From CAXXOK01 sp963675365 (GTDB lineage: Bacteria > Bacillota > Clostridia > Christensenellales > Aristaeellaceae), in NCBI GenBank assembly GCA_963675365.2, contig CAXXVA010000003.1, positions 992,001 through 1,056,000 on the forward strand: a stretch of DNA of 64,000 nucleotides. The letters run 5' to 3'. The translations under genes and the position numbers were made by a program. The notes below the pieces were generated by a model, which was not told the origin of the DNA, ran no database searches, and was given only the letters and a program-made list of their open reading frames with translations. Numbering within the stretch: position 1 is the first letter of the stretch; each line of letters starts with the position of its first letter. Positions 52,266-60,500 of this stretch are shown here, one piece after another.

Positions 52266-52658
52266 ATGAAGCGCAGGGACATCATCATTCTTGCAATTGT
52301 ACTGGTTGCGAGTCTGACCTTATATCTTCTGCGTCCTAAATCCGTTGACGACGCTGCCACCACGCCCTACCTTCGCATCTCGATCGCGGGGCAGACGCAG
52401 GAGCTGATACCGCTGACGGAAGAACGCGAAATCCGTATCGAACAGGATAACGGCGACTACAACGTCGTGCATATCTTTGCGGGCGGGTTTGAAGTCACCG
52501 AGGCGAACTGCTACAATCAGGACTGCATCCACCAGGGCGAGGTAACGGTTGATAACATCGAAGGGCGTGCGCTGGCTAACGAGATCATCTGCCTGCCGCA
52601 CAAGCTGGTGCTCTCGCTTGTGACCGGAGATGAGACCGTGCTGGAGACCGACCCATGA
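52266..52658 (+). CDS. NusG domain II-containing protein (EetA-like)
   Basis: 130-residue extracytoplasmic protein with one N-terminal helix (about 5-22, IIILAIVLVASLTLYLL) and the NusG_II domain (PF07009 type): NCYNQDCIHQG (C82, C87) and EIICLPHKLV (C109). The family is not related in function to NusG itself; it occurs with Gx-family membrane proteins and FMN-binding proteins, and corresponds to EetA of the Listeria extracellular electron-transfer locus as I recall it. The three conserved cysteines suggest a redox or metal site. GGAGG lies five bases before the start. Its stop overlaps the next start (ATGA). Confidence 0.85.
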   Translation: MKRRDIIILAIVLVASLTLYLLRPKSVDDAATTPYLRISIAGQTQELIPLTEEREIRIEQDNGDYNVVHIFAGGFEVTEANCYNQDCIHQGEVTVDNIEGRALANEIICLPHKLVLSLVTGDETVLETDP

Positions 52659-53170
52659 TCAAAACGCGAAGGCTGGCGTTTGCCGCCGTTTTGATTTCCA
52701 TCATGATGGTGCTTGGCTATCTGGAAAGCCTGCTGCCCGTCTCCCCCGTGCCCGGCATCAAGCTCGGGCTTGCCAACAGCGTGCTAATCGTTTCGCTGTA
52801 CTGGCTGGATGTTCCGATCAGCTTCCAGATCATGCTCATTAAAAACGTGCTGCTGGGATTGCTGCTTGGAAACCCCATGCTGATCCCGTACAGCCTCGCC
52901 GGAGGTACGGTCAGCCTGACCGTGATGAGCCTCCTGTACAGAGGGCGCAAGGTCAGCCCCATCGGCGTTGGGATCGCGGGCGGCGTGACGCACAACATCG
53001 GCCAGGTGGTTCTGGCGATGATCATCCTGTCAACGCCTTCGCTCGTCTTTTATCTTGGTCTGTTAATGCCTGCCGGAGCGGCGATGGGATTTATCACCGG
53101 CATGACCGCCAAAACGCTTCTCAGGCATTTCCCGCCCGGCCGGTACGGAACCCGGCGAACCAACTCATAA
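52655..53170 (+). CDS. Gx transporter family membrane protein (EetB-like; heptaprenyl diphosphate synthase component I family)
   Basis: 171-residue membrane protein with about five helices, resembling ECF substrate-binding components (ISIMMVLGYLESLLPVSPVPGIKLGLANSVL, shown here only in part by PGIKLGLANS). PF07456 type. Named after a distant link to polyprenyl synthesis, but the members beside NusG_II proteins are thought to be part of electron-transfer complexes (EetB). No prenyl synthase gene is near. Translationally coupled to the NusG_II gene. Confidence 0.85.
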   Translation: MIKTRRLAFAAVLISIMMVLGYLESLLPVSPVPGIKLGLANSVLIVSLYWLDVPISFQIMLIKNVLLGLLLGNPMLIPYSLAGGTVSLTVMSLLYRGRKVSPIGVGIAGGVTHNIGQVVLAMIILSTPSLVFYLGLLMPAGAAMGFITGMTAKTLLRHFPPGRYGTRRTNS

Positions 53171-53188
53171 ACACGGAGGACGTATACT

Positions 53189-55192
53189 GTGAAGAAACAC
53201 GCCTGGCTTATCCTATGTCTGATCGCTTTGGTCGCCGGCTTTGCGCTGGCGGCCACCAACCTGGTAACGGCCGGCCCGATAGAACAGCAGCGCATCCAGG
53301 CCACACAGGCCGCGCGCGTCGCTGTATTTCCGGACGCAAGCAGTTTTGAAGAAATGACGATAGACGGGGACACCGGGCTTGACAGCGTCTATACCGCGAA
53401 ATCGGATACGGAGACGCTGGGATATGTACTGCAGATCACCGTCGCCGGCTATGGCGGCCCGATCGAGATCATCATGGGGGTCGATACCCAGGGCGTAATC
53501 ACGGGGCTCACCGTCGGAGGCAGCAAGTTTGCCGAAACCGCCGGGCTGGGCACGCAGGTGAAAGAACCCGCGTTCACCGATCAGTTCGTCGGGCTTTCCG
53601 AAATGCCGACGCTGAACGGAAACGTGGATACGATCAGCGGGGCGACGATCTCATCCTCCGCGGTTATCAACGGCATCATACGCTGTTATCAGGAATGGGA
53701 AGCGCTCACAGGCGCATCCGTGCCCTCCGCAAACGCCGTTCCTCTTTATGAGGACGGCGTTTTTATCGGTGAGGCGGATGGTTTCATCGGCCCGGTTCGG
53801 GTGTCGGTGACTGTGAAAAACGATCAGATCACCGAGATCAAGGTTTTAAGCCAAACCGACAGCGACGCCATCTTCGCCATGGCGCGCGAGGCGATCATCC
53901 CTGCGGTTATTCAGCAGAACGGCACCGAAGGCATTGACGCGGTGACCGGCGCGACCTATTCTTCCCTGGGACTGCTGGGTGCGATCGAAAACGCGCTGTG
54001 CGCCACTTGTGCGTTACGGGCGGACGAGAGCGCTCCCACCGAGTATACCGACGGCGTATTCGCGGGTGAAGCCCAGGGCTTTTCCGGCAAAATTCTGCTG
54101 ACCGTAACCGTGGAAAACGGCGCGATCACCAGCGTAAAAGTGCTGGAGCAAAACGATACGGACGCGATCTTTGCCATGGCGCGCTACGGAGTACTACCCG
54201 AGGTCGTTTTGCAAAACGGCACCGCGGGCGTCGATACGGTCACCGGCGCGACCTATTCTTCCCAGGGCCTGCTGGACGCCGTGGACAACGCGCTTTCAGG
54301 CGGCGTTTTATATACCGATACGGAATCTGACGCGGCTGAAACCGTGGCCGACGGCGTATACATCGGTAAAGCGCAGGGCTTCATGAGCGAGATCAAGGTA
54401 TCCGTCACCGTTCAAAACGGCGTCATCAGCACGATCAAGGTTTTAAGCCAGGGCGACACCAGCACGATCTTCGCACGCGCACAGGAAGGGATACTTCCCG
54501 CTGTGATTGAAGCTAACGGAACAGACGGCGTGGACACCGTATCCGGCGCGACCTACTCCTCGCAGGGTCTGCTGGACGCCATTGCCGAAGCGCTGTGCGG
54601 CGAATGCAACGAAACCGCCGACGCTGTAACCGCCGCGGACTATTCAGACGGCGTATTCGTCGGCGAAGCGCAGGGCTATATGGGCCTGATCAAGGTTGCC
54701 GTTACCGTGATCGACGGCTCGATCACCGCCGTCAGGATCGTCAGTCAAAGCGATACGGACACGATCTTCTATTCCGCCAAGGATGGCATCGTCCCCGCCG
54801 TACTGGAAGCCAACGGTACCGTCGGCGTCGATACGGTTACCGGCGCGACCTATTCCTCGCAGGGGATTCTGGACGCGATCAATAACGCGCTGCAGACGCC
54901 GCTTCCCAAAACGTATCACTATTTGGACGGCGTCTACGAAGGCCAGGGGCAGGGCTACGACGGCGCAGTTAAAGTGTCCGTCACTATCGAAAACAGCGCG
55001 GTCGTCAGCGTCGAGATTTTGGAGACGGGCGACAACGCAACCATGTTTGCCATGGTCGCCGACGCCATCATCCCCGGCGTCATTGCCTCCAACACGGCGT
55101 CCGGCGTAGACGCTGTCGCCGACGCGACCTATTCTTCGCGGGGCCTTCTGGATGCGATTGCCGACGCGTTGTCCAAAGCCTCCGCCGAATAA
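53189..55192 (+). CDS. Multi-domain FMN-binding protein (RnfG-like anchor plus five FMN_bind repeats)
   Basis: 667 residues, GTG start after GGAGG. An N-terminal helix (about 5-22) like that of RnfG precedes a long RnfG-like FMN_bind domain (about 60-170) with FAETAGLGTQV and the flavinylation motif SGAT (T153). Five short FMN_bind repeats of about 80-95 residues follow, each beginning DGVF/DGVY and ending near (S/T)GATYSS: T256, T355, T455, T554, and a sixth reading ADAT (644-647) in which the glycine is lost. Linkers carry CxxC pairs C271-C274 (CATC) and C470-C473 (CGEC). FMN would be attached outside the membrane by ApbE. Up to five covalent flavins make it a candidate electron conduit. 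Repeats are also similar at base level, a sign of recent tandem duplication. Confidence 0.9.
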   Translation: MKKHAWLILCLIALVAGFALAATNLVTAGPIEQQRIQATQAARVAVFPDASSFEEMTIDGDTGLDSVYTAKSDTETLGYVLQITVAGYGGPIEIIMGVDTQGVITGLTVGGSKFAETAGLGTQVKEPAFTDQFVGLSEMPTLNGNVDTISGATISSSAVINGIIRCYQEWEALTGASVPSANAVPLYEDGVFIGEADGFIGPVRVSVTVKNDQITEIKVLSQTDSDAIFAMAREAIIPAVIQQNGTEGIDAVTGATYSSLGLLGAIENALCATCALRADESAPTEYTDGVFAGEAQGFSGKILLTVTVENGAITSVKVLEQNDTDAIFAMARYGVLPEVVLQNGTAGVDTVTGATYSSQGLLDAVDNALSGGVLYTDTESDAAETVADGVYIGKAQGFMSEIKVSVTVQNGVISTIKVLSQGDTSTIFARAQEGILPAVIEANGTDGVDTVSGATYSSQGLLDAIAEALCGECNETADAVTAADYSDGVFVGEAQGYMGLIKVAVTVIDGSITAVRIVSQSDTDTIFYSAKDGIVPAVLEANGTVGVDTVTGATYSSQGILDAINNALQTPLPKTYHYLDGVYEGQGQGYDGAVKVSVTIENSAVVSVEILETGDNATMFAMVADAIIPGVIASNTASGVDAVADATYSSRGLLDAIADALSKASAE

Positions 55193-55233
55193 ACCCGCAG
55201 CGTTACCATACAATGCCATGCTTTTGTTCCCGC

Positions 55234-55262
55234 CGCCGATAGGAAGCCATTCGCTATCGGCG
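55234..55262 (+). terminator. Hairpin between FMN-binding gene and secreted protein gene
   Basis: CGCCGATAG (55234-55242) and CTATCGGCG (55254-55262) form nine base pairs with an 11-base loop. No T run follows, so it may be a weak or factor-dependent stop, or an mRNA stabiliser. Confidence 0.35.
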
Positions 55263-55308
55263 TTCCCCATACAAAATCATTCGGACTTATAATCAGGAGG
55301 AATGGATC

Positions 55309-57429
55309 ATGAAGAAAACCTTATGTCTGGTATGCATCCTGCTCATGCTGCTGACCATCGTACCTATATCCTCCGCCCTGGCGATGGGTGTGGACTACAC
55401 CGGCGAATGGGTTTGCCTGTATGTGGATATGGGCGACGGCGTCAAACAGACGGAGTACAACGGGCAAGTCCTCAAGGACGTTATGAAGGTTCAGCTCAAC
55501 GAGGATGGAACCTTTCAACTTGACAGCTTCGGCACGCAGCAGACCGGCACATGGCAGCCCACAGGCGCAGGCATCGCTATGATCGCCGAGGGCATCGTCG
55601 TGCCGTTTTCCTACGCAGACGATATGCTCGTCAACAATGAGGAAGATACAATTACCTATTTCGGGCGTGTGGAAACCGTTCCCCAGCAGGGCGGGTTCAG
55701 CACGCTGCTCAGTCTCGGAAATCAGGAGACAGCCCCGGCGTTCGATTTTTCCGGAAACTGGAAATGCATCGCCTATGAAGCGTCCGGAATCTCCTACGAC
55801 ATCAACATGTTCTTCCCCGACGGAATCCCCCTGACGCTGAATGCGGACGGAACGGGTGCGATCCAAATCACTCCGGACTATACCGAAAGCATCACCTGGG
55901 CCGCCGTGGATGGCGGGATCACGATCGACAGCAGTTATATGTTCTACGATCCGCAGTGGGACGCGGAAACCGAACAGCTTTCATTTAACTATGCAGCGGA
56001 CATCGTCCGTGTTATTTTCGTCAAGGACGATGCGGGCAATACGGTCACCGCACCGCCCGCCGCCAAGCTCCCGCAGGTTTACGTGTGCGATTACTTTACC
56101 GTCGCATTCCCCGAGAATTGGGAACAGGACGAATACTACACCTACAGTTCCGATCAATACTATTCCACGCAGTATACCCTGAAGGACGACTCCGGCTGGA
56201 CGCTTTCAAGCGTTCAGGTGACCGTAAACGTCACGGAGGCAGCCGAATACCGCAGCGGAATCAACGAATTGCTCGAATACGCCAATGAGGACGGCCGCGA
56301 TACGCTGGATACGGTCACGATCGGCGGATTACCGTTCCAGAGCTTGACCTACGGCGATTATTGGACGTACGCCGAGTATCTGGCGCGCGTACCAGAGGCG
56401 TCTGTGACCATCGCAATCACCGTCTCCGATCCCGAGAACGCGCAGGATGTACTGCCGGATATTCTGGACTCCATCAGTTTTTCCTACCCGATTCCGGATC
56501 CGCCGCATGAAGATCCGCCGATGCCGGAAGACGGCGTACCCTACCTGCCTTCCCCCACAACCGTAAGCGTGGGCGGGTATGATCTCAAGGCCGAATGGCT
56601 GACGGCCGGCGAATCGGTTATCCCCAAGGATATGTATTCCGGCAGCCTCGCGGCAGAAGGATCCACTGTATATGTGCTGGCCAGCCAGAAGCTGTATATG
56701 TTTGATAAAAGCGGCTCGGCTCTCTTAGCAAAGGCGGGCTCTCCGCTGGATCTTGGCGATACGTATGCGTTTTTAAGCGCTGCACATAACGGCATGCTAT
56801 ATGCATCGGACGGCTTCTATCAGGCGCTTTCTTACGATGGCAACGCCACGGAGAGTTTCGAGCTTGACGGCTACCTGTCCATGCATCCAGACGGGCAATG
56901 GGGTCTGAGCTACTGGGGTTCCTCTACGGTGAAGAAAGTTACCTTCACCGCCGACGGAATGGCCATGAAGGACTGGGTGCTTACCGATATGTCAGACGAC
57001 GCGGCGCGCCAGGGCCGGTTCAGCTCCGTGGATACCATCCTGATCACAGACAACCATATCTTCGTCGCCGGCTCGGACGCATCCACCGCCTATGCCGTCA
57101 GGATTGCGATGTATGACTTTGACGGCAACGAACTGGCTGTATTCGGAAGCGACGACTGGATGGACGATTCCGCTTTCGGCTCGGTTGCGGGCATCGTGGA
57201 GACGGACAACGGTATCATCGTACTGGACGGCTTTTATCAGGATTTCAAACTGTTCGGCATGGATGGAACGTTTATTGGCATGGCCGATTGCGACGATCTC
57301 CTGGGCACGAACGATCCCTGGCCATTAACGATGGTTGCCTCGGGCGGCGGCGCGCTTGCGCTGCTTGCGCAGGAGAGGCTGGATCAGTCTGCCGTTGAAC
57401 TGCTCGTCTTTGAGATTTCCGGGTTCTAA
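55309..57429 (+). CDS. Large secreted protein of unknown function
   Basis: 706 residues. Signal peptide (about 1-25, MKKTLCLVCILLMLLTIVPI and following ASALA-type site seen as SSALA). Two lipocalin-like beta-barrel units follow (about 27-125, GEWVCLYVDMGDG; and 148-250, GNWKCIAYEASGISY). Then a PsbP-like domain (about 255-385, YVCDYFTVAFPENWEQDEY). After a Pro-rich linker, residues about 415-706 look like a beta-propeller (LASQKLYMFDKSGSAL, VLDGFYQDFKLFGMDG). No membrane anchor, lipobox or sorting signal. AGGAGG precedes the start. It follows the FMN protein by 116 bases, and ade begins directly after it, so it may join the same transcript. Function unknown. Confidence 0.75.
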   Translation: MKKTLCLVCILLMLLTIVPISSALAMGVDYTGEWVCLYVDMGDGVKQTEYNGQVLKDVMKVQLNEDGTFQLDSFGTQQTGTWQPTGAGIAMIAEGIVVPFSYADDMLVNNEEDTITYFGRVETVPQQGGFSTLLSLGNQETAPAFDFSGNWKCIAYEASGISYDINMFFPDGIPLTLNADGTGAIQITPDYTESITWAAVDGGITIDSSYMFYDPQWDAETEQLSFNYAADIVRVIFVKDDAGNTVTAPPAAKLPQVYVCDYFTVAFPENWEQDEYYTYSSDQYYSTQYTLKDDSGWTLSSVQVTVNVTEAAEYRSGINELLEYANEDGRDTLDTVTIGGLPFQSLTYGDYWTYAEYLARVPEASVTIAITVSDPENAQDVLPDILDSISFSYPIPDPPHEDPPMPEDGVPYLPSPTTVSVGGYDLKAEWLTAGESVIPKDMYSGSLAAEGSTVYVLASQKLYMFDKSGSALLAKAGSPLDLGDTYAFLSAAHNGMLYASDGFYQALSYDGNATESFELDGYLSMHPDGQWGLSYWGSSTVKKVTFTADGMAMKDWVLTDMSDDAARQGRFSSVDTILITDNHIFVAGSDASTAYAVRIAMYDFDGNELAVFGSDDWMDDSAFGSVAGIVETDNGIIVLDGFYQDFKLFGMDGTFIGMADCDDLLGTNDPWPLTMVASGGGALALLAQERLDQSAVELLVFEISGF

Positions 57430-57430
57430 G

Positions 57431-59128
57431 ATGACAAAACACACGCCTCCTGTTGAATTACTGATCGAAACGGCCGCCGGCCGCCGCATGCCCGATCTCG
57501 TGCTGAAAAACGCCGACGTACTCAACGTTTTCACCCGGGAGATCATCCGGGCGGACGTCGCGATTACAAACGGCTGGATTGCCGGTGTCGGCCATTACAG
57601 CGCGGATAACGAGATCGACTGCAATGGCATCACGGTATGCCCCGGCCTGATCGACGCACATTGCCACATTGAAAGCTCGATGGCGGTACCCGCGGAATTT
57701 TCCCGTACGGTGCTGCCATCGGGCACGACGACCCTGATCGCCGACCCGCACGAGATTGTCAACGTCTGCGGCGCACAGGGAATGCGGTTTATGCTGGACG
57801 CGGCGGAACAGTCCGTCTGCGACATCTACTACATGCTTCCATCCTGCGTACCCGCAACGCCGTTTGAAACCTCCGGCGCAAACTTTGGCGCCGAAGACAT
57901 GCGCCCGTTCCTTTTGCATCCGCGCGTATTGGGGCTCGCCGAAGTGATGAATTTCCCCGGCGTCATCGCGGCCGAGAAGACTGTTCTTGAGAAAATCAAA
58001 TTGTTCGGTCAGCGGATGATCGACGGGCACGCGCCCGGTGTAAGCGGAAATGCGTTGCAGGCGTATGCTGCGGCGGGTATCGCAAGCGACCATGAGGCGA
58101 CGGCCTTTGCCGAAGCCGCCGATAAAGCGCGCGCTGGCTTGGTCGTACTGGTGCGCCAGGGCAGCGCCGCTCACGATCTGCAATCCATTTTATCCGGAGT
58201 CCTCAGGGAGAAGCTGTCCACGCGCCGGTTCATGTTCTGCACCGACGACAAGCATCTAGACGATATCCGCCGAGACGGGCATATCGTACAAAACGTTCGT
58301 ATGGCGATCGAACTGGGGTTTGATCCCGTCGAGGCCTTCACAATGGCGAGCTACAACGCAGCCGAACATTACGGCCTGTGCGATCGCGGGGCCGTGGCCG
58401 CAGGGCGGCGCGCCGATCTGCTGCTGGTATCGGATCTGCGCACAATGCGGATCGAAGCCGTGTACAAGGACGGCCGCTCCGCAAGCGAACTGCTCGGTTC
58501 CCCGTCCGCGCCCGCCGATATCCCCGAAGCGATCCTGAACTCTGTCCACCTGAAAACTATATCTGCAGAGGATATCCAATTGAAAGCCGGAGGCGTAACC
58601 GACGTCATCGGCATGCTTCCTGGCCAGCTTCTTACCAGGCACCTGAGGGAAGAGGTTCCGTCGGAAAACGGACTTTTTACACCGTCGGCCGAATACGCCA
58701 AGCTTTGCGTGCTAGAACGCCATGGCAGGAACGGCAATATCGCCGTCGCGCCGCTTAAAGGCTACGGAATACGCGGCGGGGCCGTGGCGACCTCGGTCGC
58801 GCACGACAGCCACAACGTGATCGCCGCCGGCGACAGCGACCGTGATATTGCCCTTGCCGTCAACCATATCCGGGCAATCGGCGGCGGGTACGCGGTCGTG
58901 CAAAACGGTTCGGTTGCCGGTTCCCTGCCGTTGCGGGCCGCCGGGCTGATGAGCGTGGAATCGTACGAACGTGTAGAGCATCAGACGCAAGCTATCCTTG
59001 CGGCGGCAAGAGCGCTGCATATTGCCGACGGGATCGATCCGTTCATCAGTCTGTCGTTTATGGCGCTGCCGGTGATCCCGACGCTGCGGCTGACTGACCG
59101 CGGACTGATCGACTTGTTTACTCAATAA
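57431..59128 (+). CDS. ade: Adenine deaminase
   Basis: Deaminates adenine to hypoxanthine in the cytosol with a di-metal centre. 565 residues. N-terminal composite domain, metal motif HCHIESSM (in DAHCHIESSMAVPAEF), DPHEIVNVCG, DGHAPGVSG, the CTDDKHLDDI segment and the C-terminal regulatory-like domain (NHIRAIGGGYAVV) match the Ade family rather than eukaryotic-type adenosine deaminase. The start at 57431 lies one base after the upstream stop; the ribosome site is weak, as expected for coupling. Confidence 0.95.
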   Translation: MTKHTPPVELLIETAAGRRMPDLVLKNADVLNVFTREIIRADVAITNGWIAGVGHYSADNEIDCNGITVCPGLIDAHCHIESSMAVPAEFSRTVLPSGTTTLIADPHEIVNVCGAQGMRFMLDAAEQSVCDIYYMLPSCVPATPFETSGANFGAEDMRPFLLHPRVLGLAEVMNFPGVIAAEKTVLEKIKLFGQRMIDGHAPGVSGNALQAYAAAGIASDHEATAFAEAADKARAGLVVLVRQGSAAHDLQSILSGVLREKLSTRRFMFCTDDKHLDDIRRDGHIVQNVRMAIELGFDPVEAFTMASYNAAEHYGLCDRGAVAAGRRADLLLVSDLRTMRIEAVYKDGRSASELLGSPSAPADIPEAILNSVHLKTISAEDIQLKAGGVTDVIGMLPGQLLTRHLREEVPSENGLFTPSAEYAKLCVLERHGRNGNIAVAPLKGYGIRGGAVATSVAHDSHNVIAAGDSDRDIALAVNHIRAIGGGYAVVQNGSVAGSLPLRAAGLMSVESYERVEHQTQAILAAARALHIADGIDPFISLSFMALPVIPTLRLTDRGLIDLFTQ

Positions 59129-59166
59129 CGGAATTGATTTTTTCCCGTATACAACCGCAATTATCT

Positions 59167-59194
59167 TTGCATCCCATCCAAATGATGTTACAAT
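59167..59194 (+). promoter_or_regulatory. Promoter of ridA-nfnAB
   Basis: TTGCAT (59167-59172) and TACAAT (59189-59194), spacer 16. Confidence 0.6.
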
Positions 59195-59268
59195 AGTGCG
59201 GGGTCTGATTTTTTTATACCCTGAACCCGATTTCTTGACAATCATCCGTATCAGAAAGGGGTATTTTC

Positions 59269-59643
59269 ATGAAACAAACGCTGCAAACCAACAACGCGCC
59301 GCAGTCCATCGGCCCGTATTCCCAGGCCGTCGCCATCGGGGAATTTGTGTTCACCTCCGGACAGCTGGGCATTGATCTGGCAACCGGCAAGCTTGCCGAA
59401 GGCGTGGAGGCGCAGGCAAACCTTGCTATGAAACACATTGGCTCAATTCTCAATGAAAAAGGCATGGGTTATGCCAATATCGTGAAAACCATAATATTCC
59501 TCAAGGATATGGCCGATTTTAAAGTCGTCAACGCCACGTACCAGAGTTTTTTTACCGCGGACTACCCCGCACGCAGCACCGTGCAGGTTGCCGCGCTGCC
59601 GCTTAATGCCAGCGTAGAAATCGAATGCGTCGCCGCATTGTAA
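59269..59643 (+). CDS. ridA: RidA family enamine/imine deaminase
   Basis: Small cytosolic trimer (124 residues) that hydrolyses reactive enamines from PLP enzymes. Signature segments: NNAPQSIGPYSQAV, FVFTSGQLGID, and PARSTVQVAALPLNASVEIECVA with the catalytic arginine. Strong AAGGGG site before the ATG. nfnA follows 13 bases later. Confidence 0.95.
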   Translation: MKQTLQTNNAPQSIGPYSQAVAIGEFVFTSGQLGIDLATGKLAEGVEAQANLAMKHIGSILNEKGMGYANIVKTIIFLKDMADFKVVNATYQSFFTADYPARSTVQVAALPLNASVEIECVAAL

Positions 59644-59656
59644 AAAGGAAATACGA

Positions 59657-60499
59657 ATGTTCAAAATACTTGAAAAATGCATGCTCAACCCGACCGTCGC
59701 GATGATCGTTGTCGATGCCCCCCTGATTGCCAGAAAGGCGGAGGCGGGCCAGTTTATCATCCTGCGGGCCAAAGAAAACAGCGAACGCATGCCGCTGACG
59801 ATTGCCGGTTACGACCGGGAAACCGGCGCCATCAAGCTGATCTTTCAGGTCGTCGGCGCGGGCACTACGGAGCTTAACACTCTGCAAGAGGGCGAATTTA
59901 TACAGGATTGCGTCGGTCCGCTCGGCCAGCCGACCCATGTGGAAGGCCTGCGCAAGGTATGCGTGGTCGGCGGCGGCGTCGGGTGCGCCATTGCGATGCC
60001 CGTCGCCAAAAAGCTGCACGATCTGGGCGCCGAAGTGCATGCCGTGATCGGTTTTCGGTCCAGGGAGCTTGTAATACTGGAACAGGAATTTCAAGAGATC
60101 TGCGATACGCTGCGCCTGATGACCGACGACGGAAGCTACGGTCATAAAGGACTGGTTACCACGGCGCTGGAAACGCTGATCAACGAAGGCAACGACTATG
60201 ACGCGGTGATCGCCATCGGCCCGCTGGTCATGATGAAGTTCGTCAGCCTCCTGACCAAGAAATACGGAATTAAAACCATTGTCAGTATGAACCCCATCAT
60301 GGTGGACGGCACGGGCATGTGCGGCGGCTGCCGGCTGACGGTTGGCGGTGAAACCAAGTTCGCCTGTGTGGACGGCCCGGATTTCGACGGGCATCTGGTA
60401 GACTTTGACGAGGCCATCAGCCGCAGCAGGATGTACGACGAATTCGAAGGCCGCGCGCGGGAAGAATCCTGCCGGTTGTTCCCCACGGAGGATAAGTAA
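59657..60499 (+). CDS. nfnA: NADH-dependent ferredoxin:NADP+ oxidoreductase subunit A (sulfide dehydrogenase beta type)
   Basis: 280 residues, PyrK/GltS-like FAD and NAD(H)-binding subunit. N-terminal FAD barrel (MPLTIAGYDRETGAIKLIFQ), Rossmann part (VCVVGGGVGCAIAMPVAK) and a C-terminal [2Fe-2S] cluster site (GMCGGCRLTVGG, with a fourth cysteine in KFACVDGPDFDG). With NfnB it bifurcates electrons: two NADPH reduce ferredoxin and NAD+. The genes are one base apart. The pair could also be read as a sulfide dehydrogenase; NfnAB is more likely in an anaerobe. Confidence 0.92.
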   Translation: MFKILEKCMLNPTVAMIVVDAPLIARKAEAGQFIILRAKENSERMPLTIAGYDRETGAIKLIFQVVGAGTTELNTLQEGEFIQDCVGPLGQPTHVEGLRKVCVVGGGVGCAIAMPVAKKLHDLGAEVHAVIGFRSRELVILEQEFQEICDTLRLMTDDGSYGHKGLVTTALETLINEGNDYDAVIAIGPLVMMKFVSLLTKKYGIKTIVSMNPIMVDGTGMCGGCRLTVGGETKFACVDGPDFDGHLVDFDEAISRSRMYDEFEGRAREESCRLFPTEDK

Positions 60500-60500
60500 A

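Noticed and set aside
52266..52658. Transcription factor NusG
   Set aside because: It has an N-terminal membrane helix and only the NusG_II domain, without NGN or KOW; the name refers to fold only.
52655..53170. Heptaprenyl diphosphate synthase subunit
   Set aside because: It is a small polytopic membrane protein without prenyl-synthase DDxxD motifs; the old family name is misleading here.
52266..55192. Rnf or Nqr complex
   Set aside because: Only an RnfG-like FMN domain is present. No RnfA, B, C, D or E (or NqrB-F) gene lies in the window.
55288..55293. TATAAT just before the 706-residue protein
   Set aside because: It lies 16 bases before the start and leaves almost no leader; no fitting -35 box at 16-19 bases.
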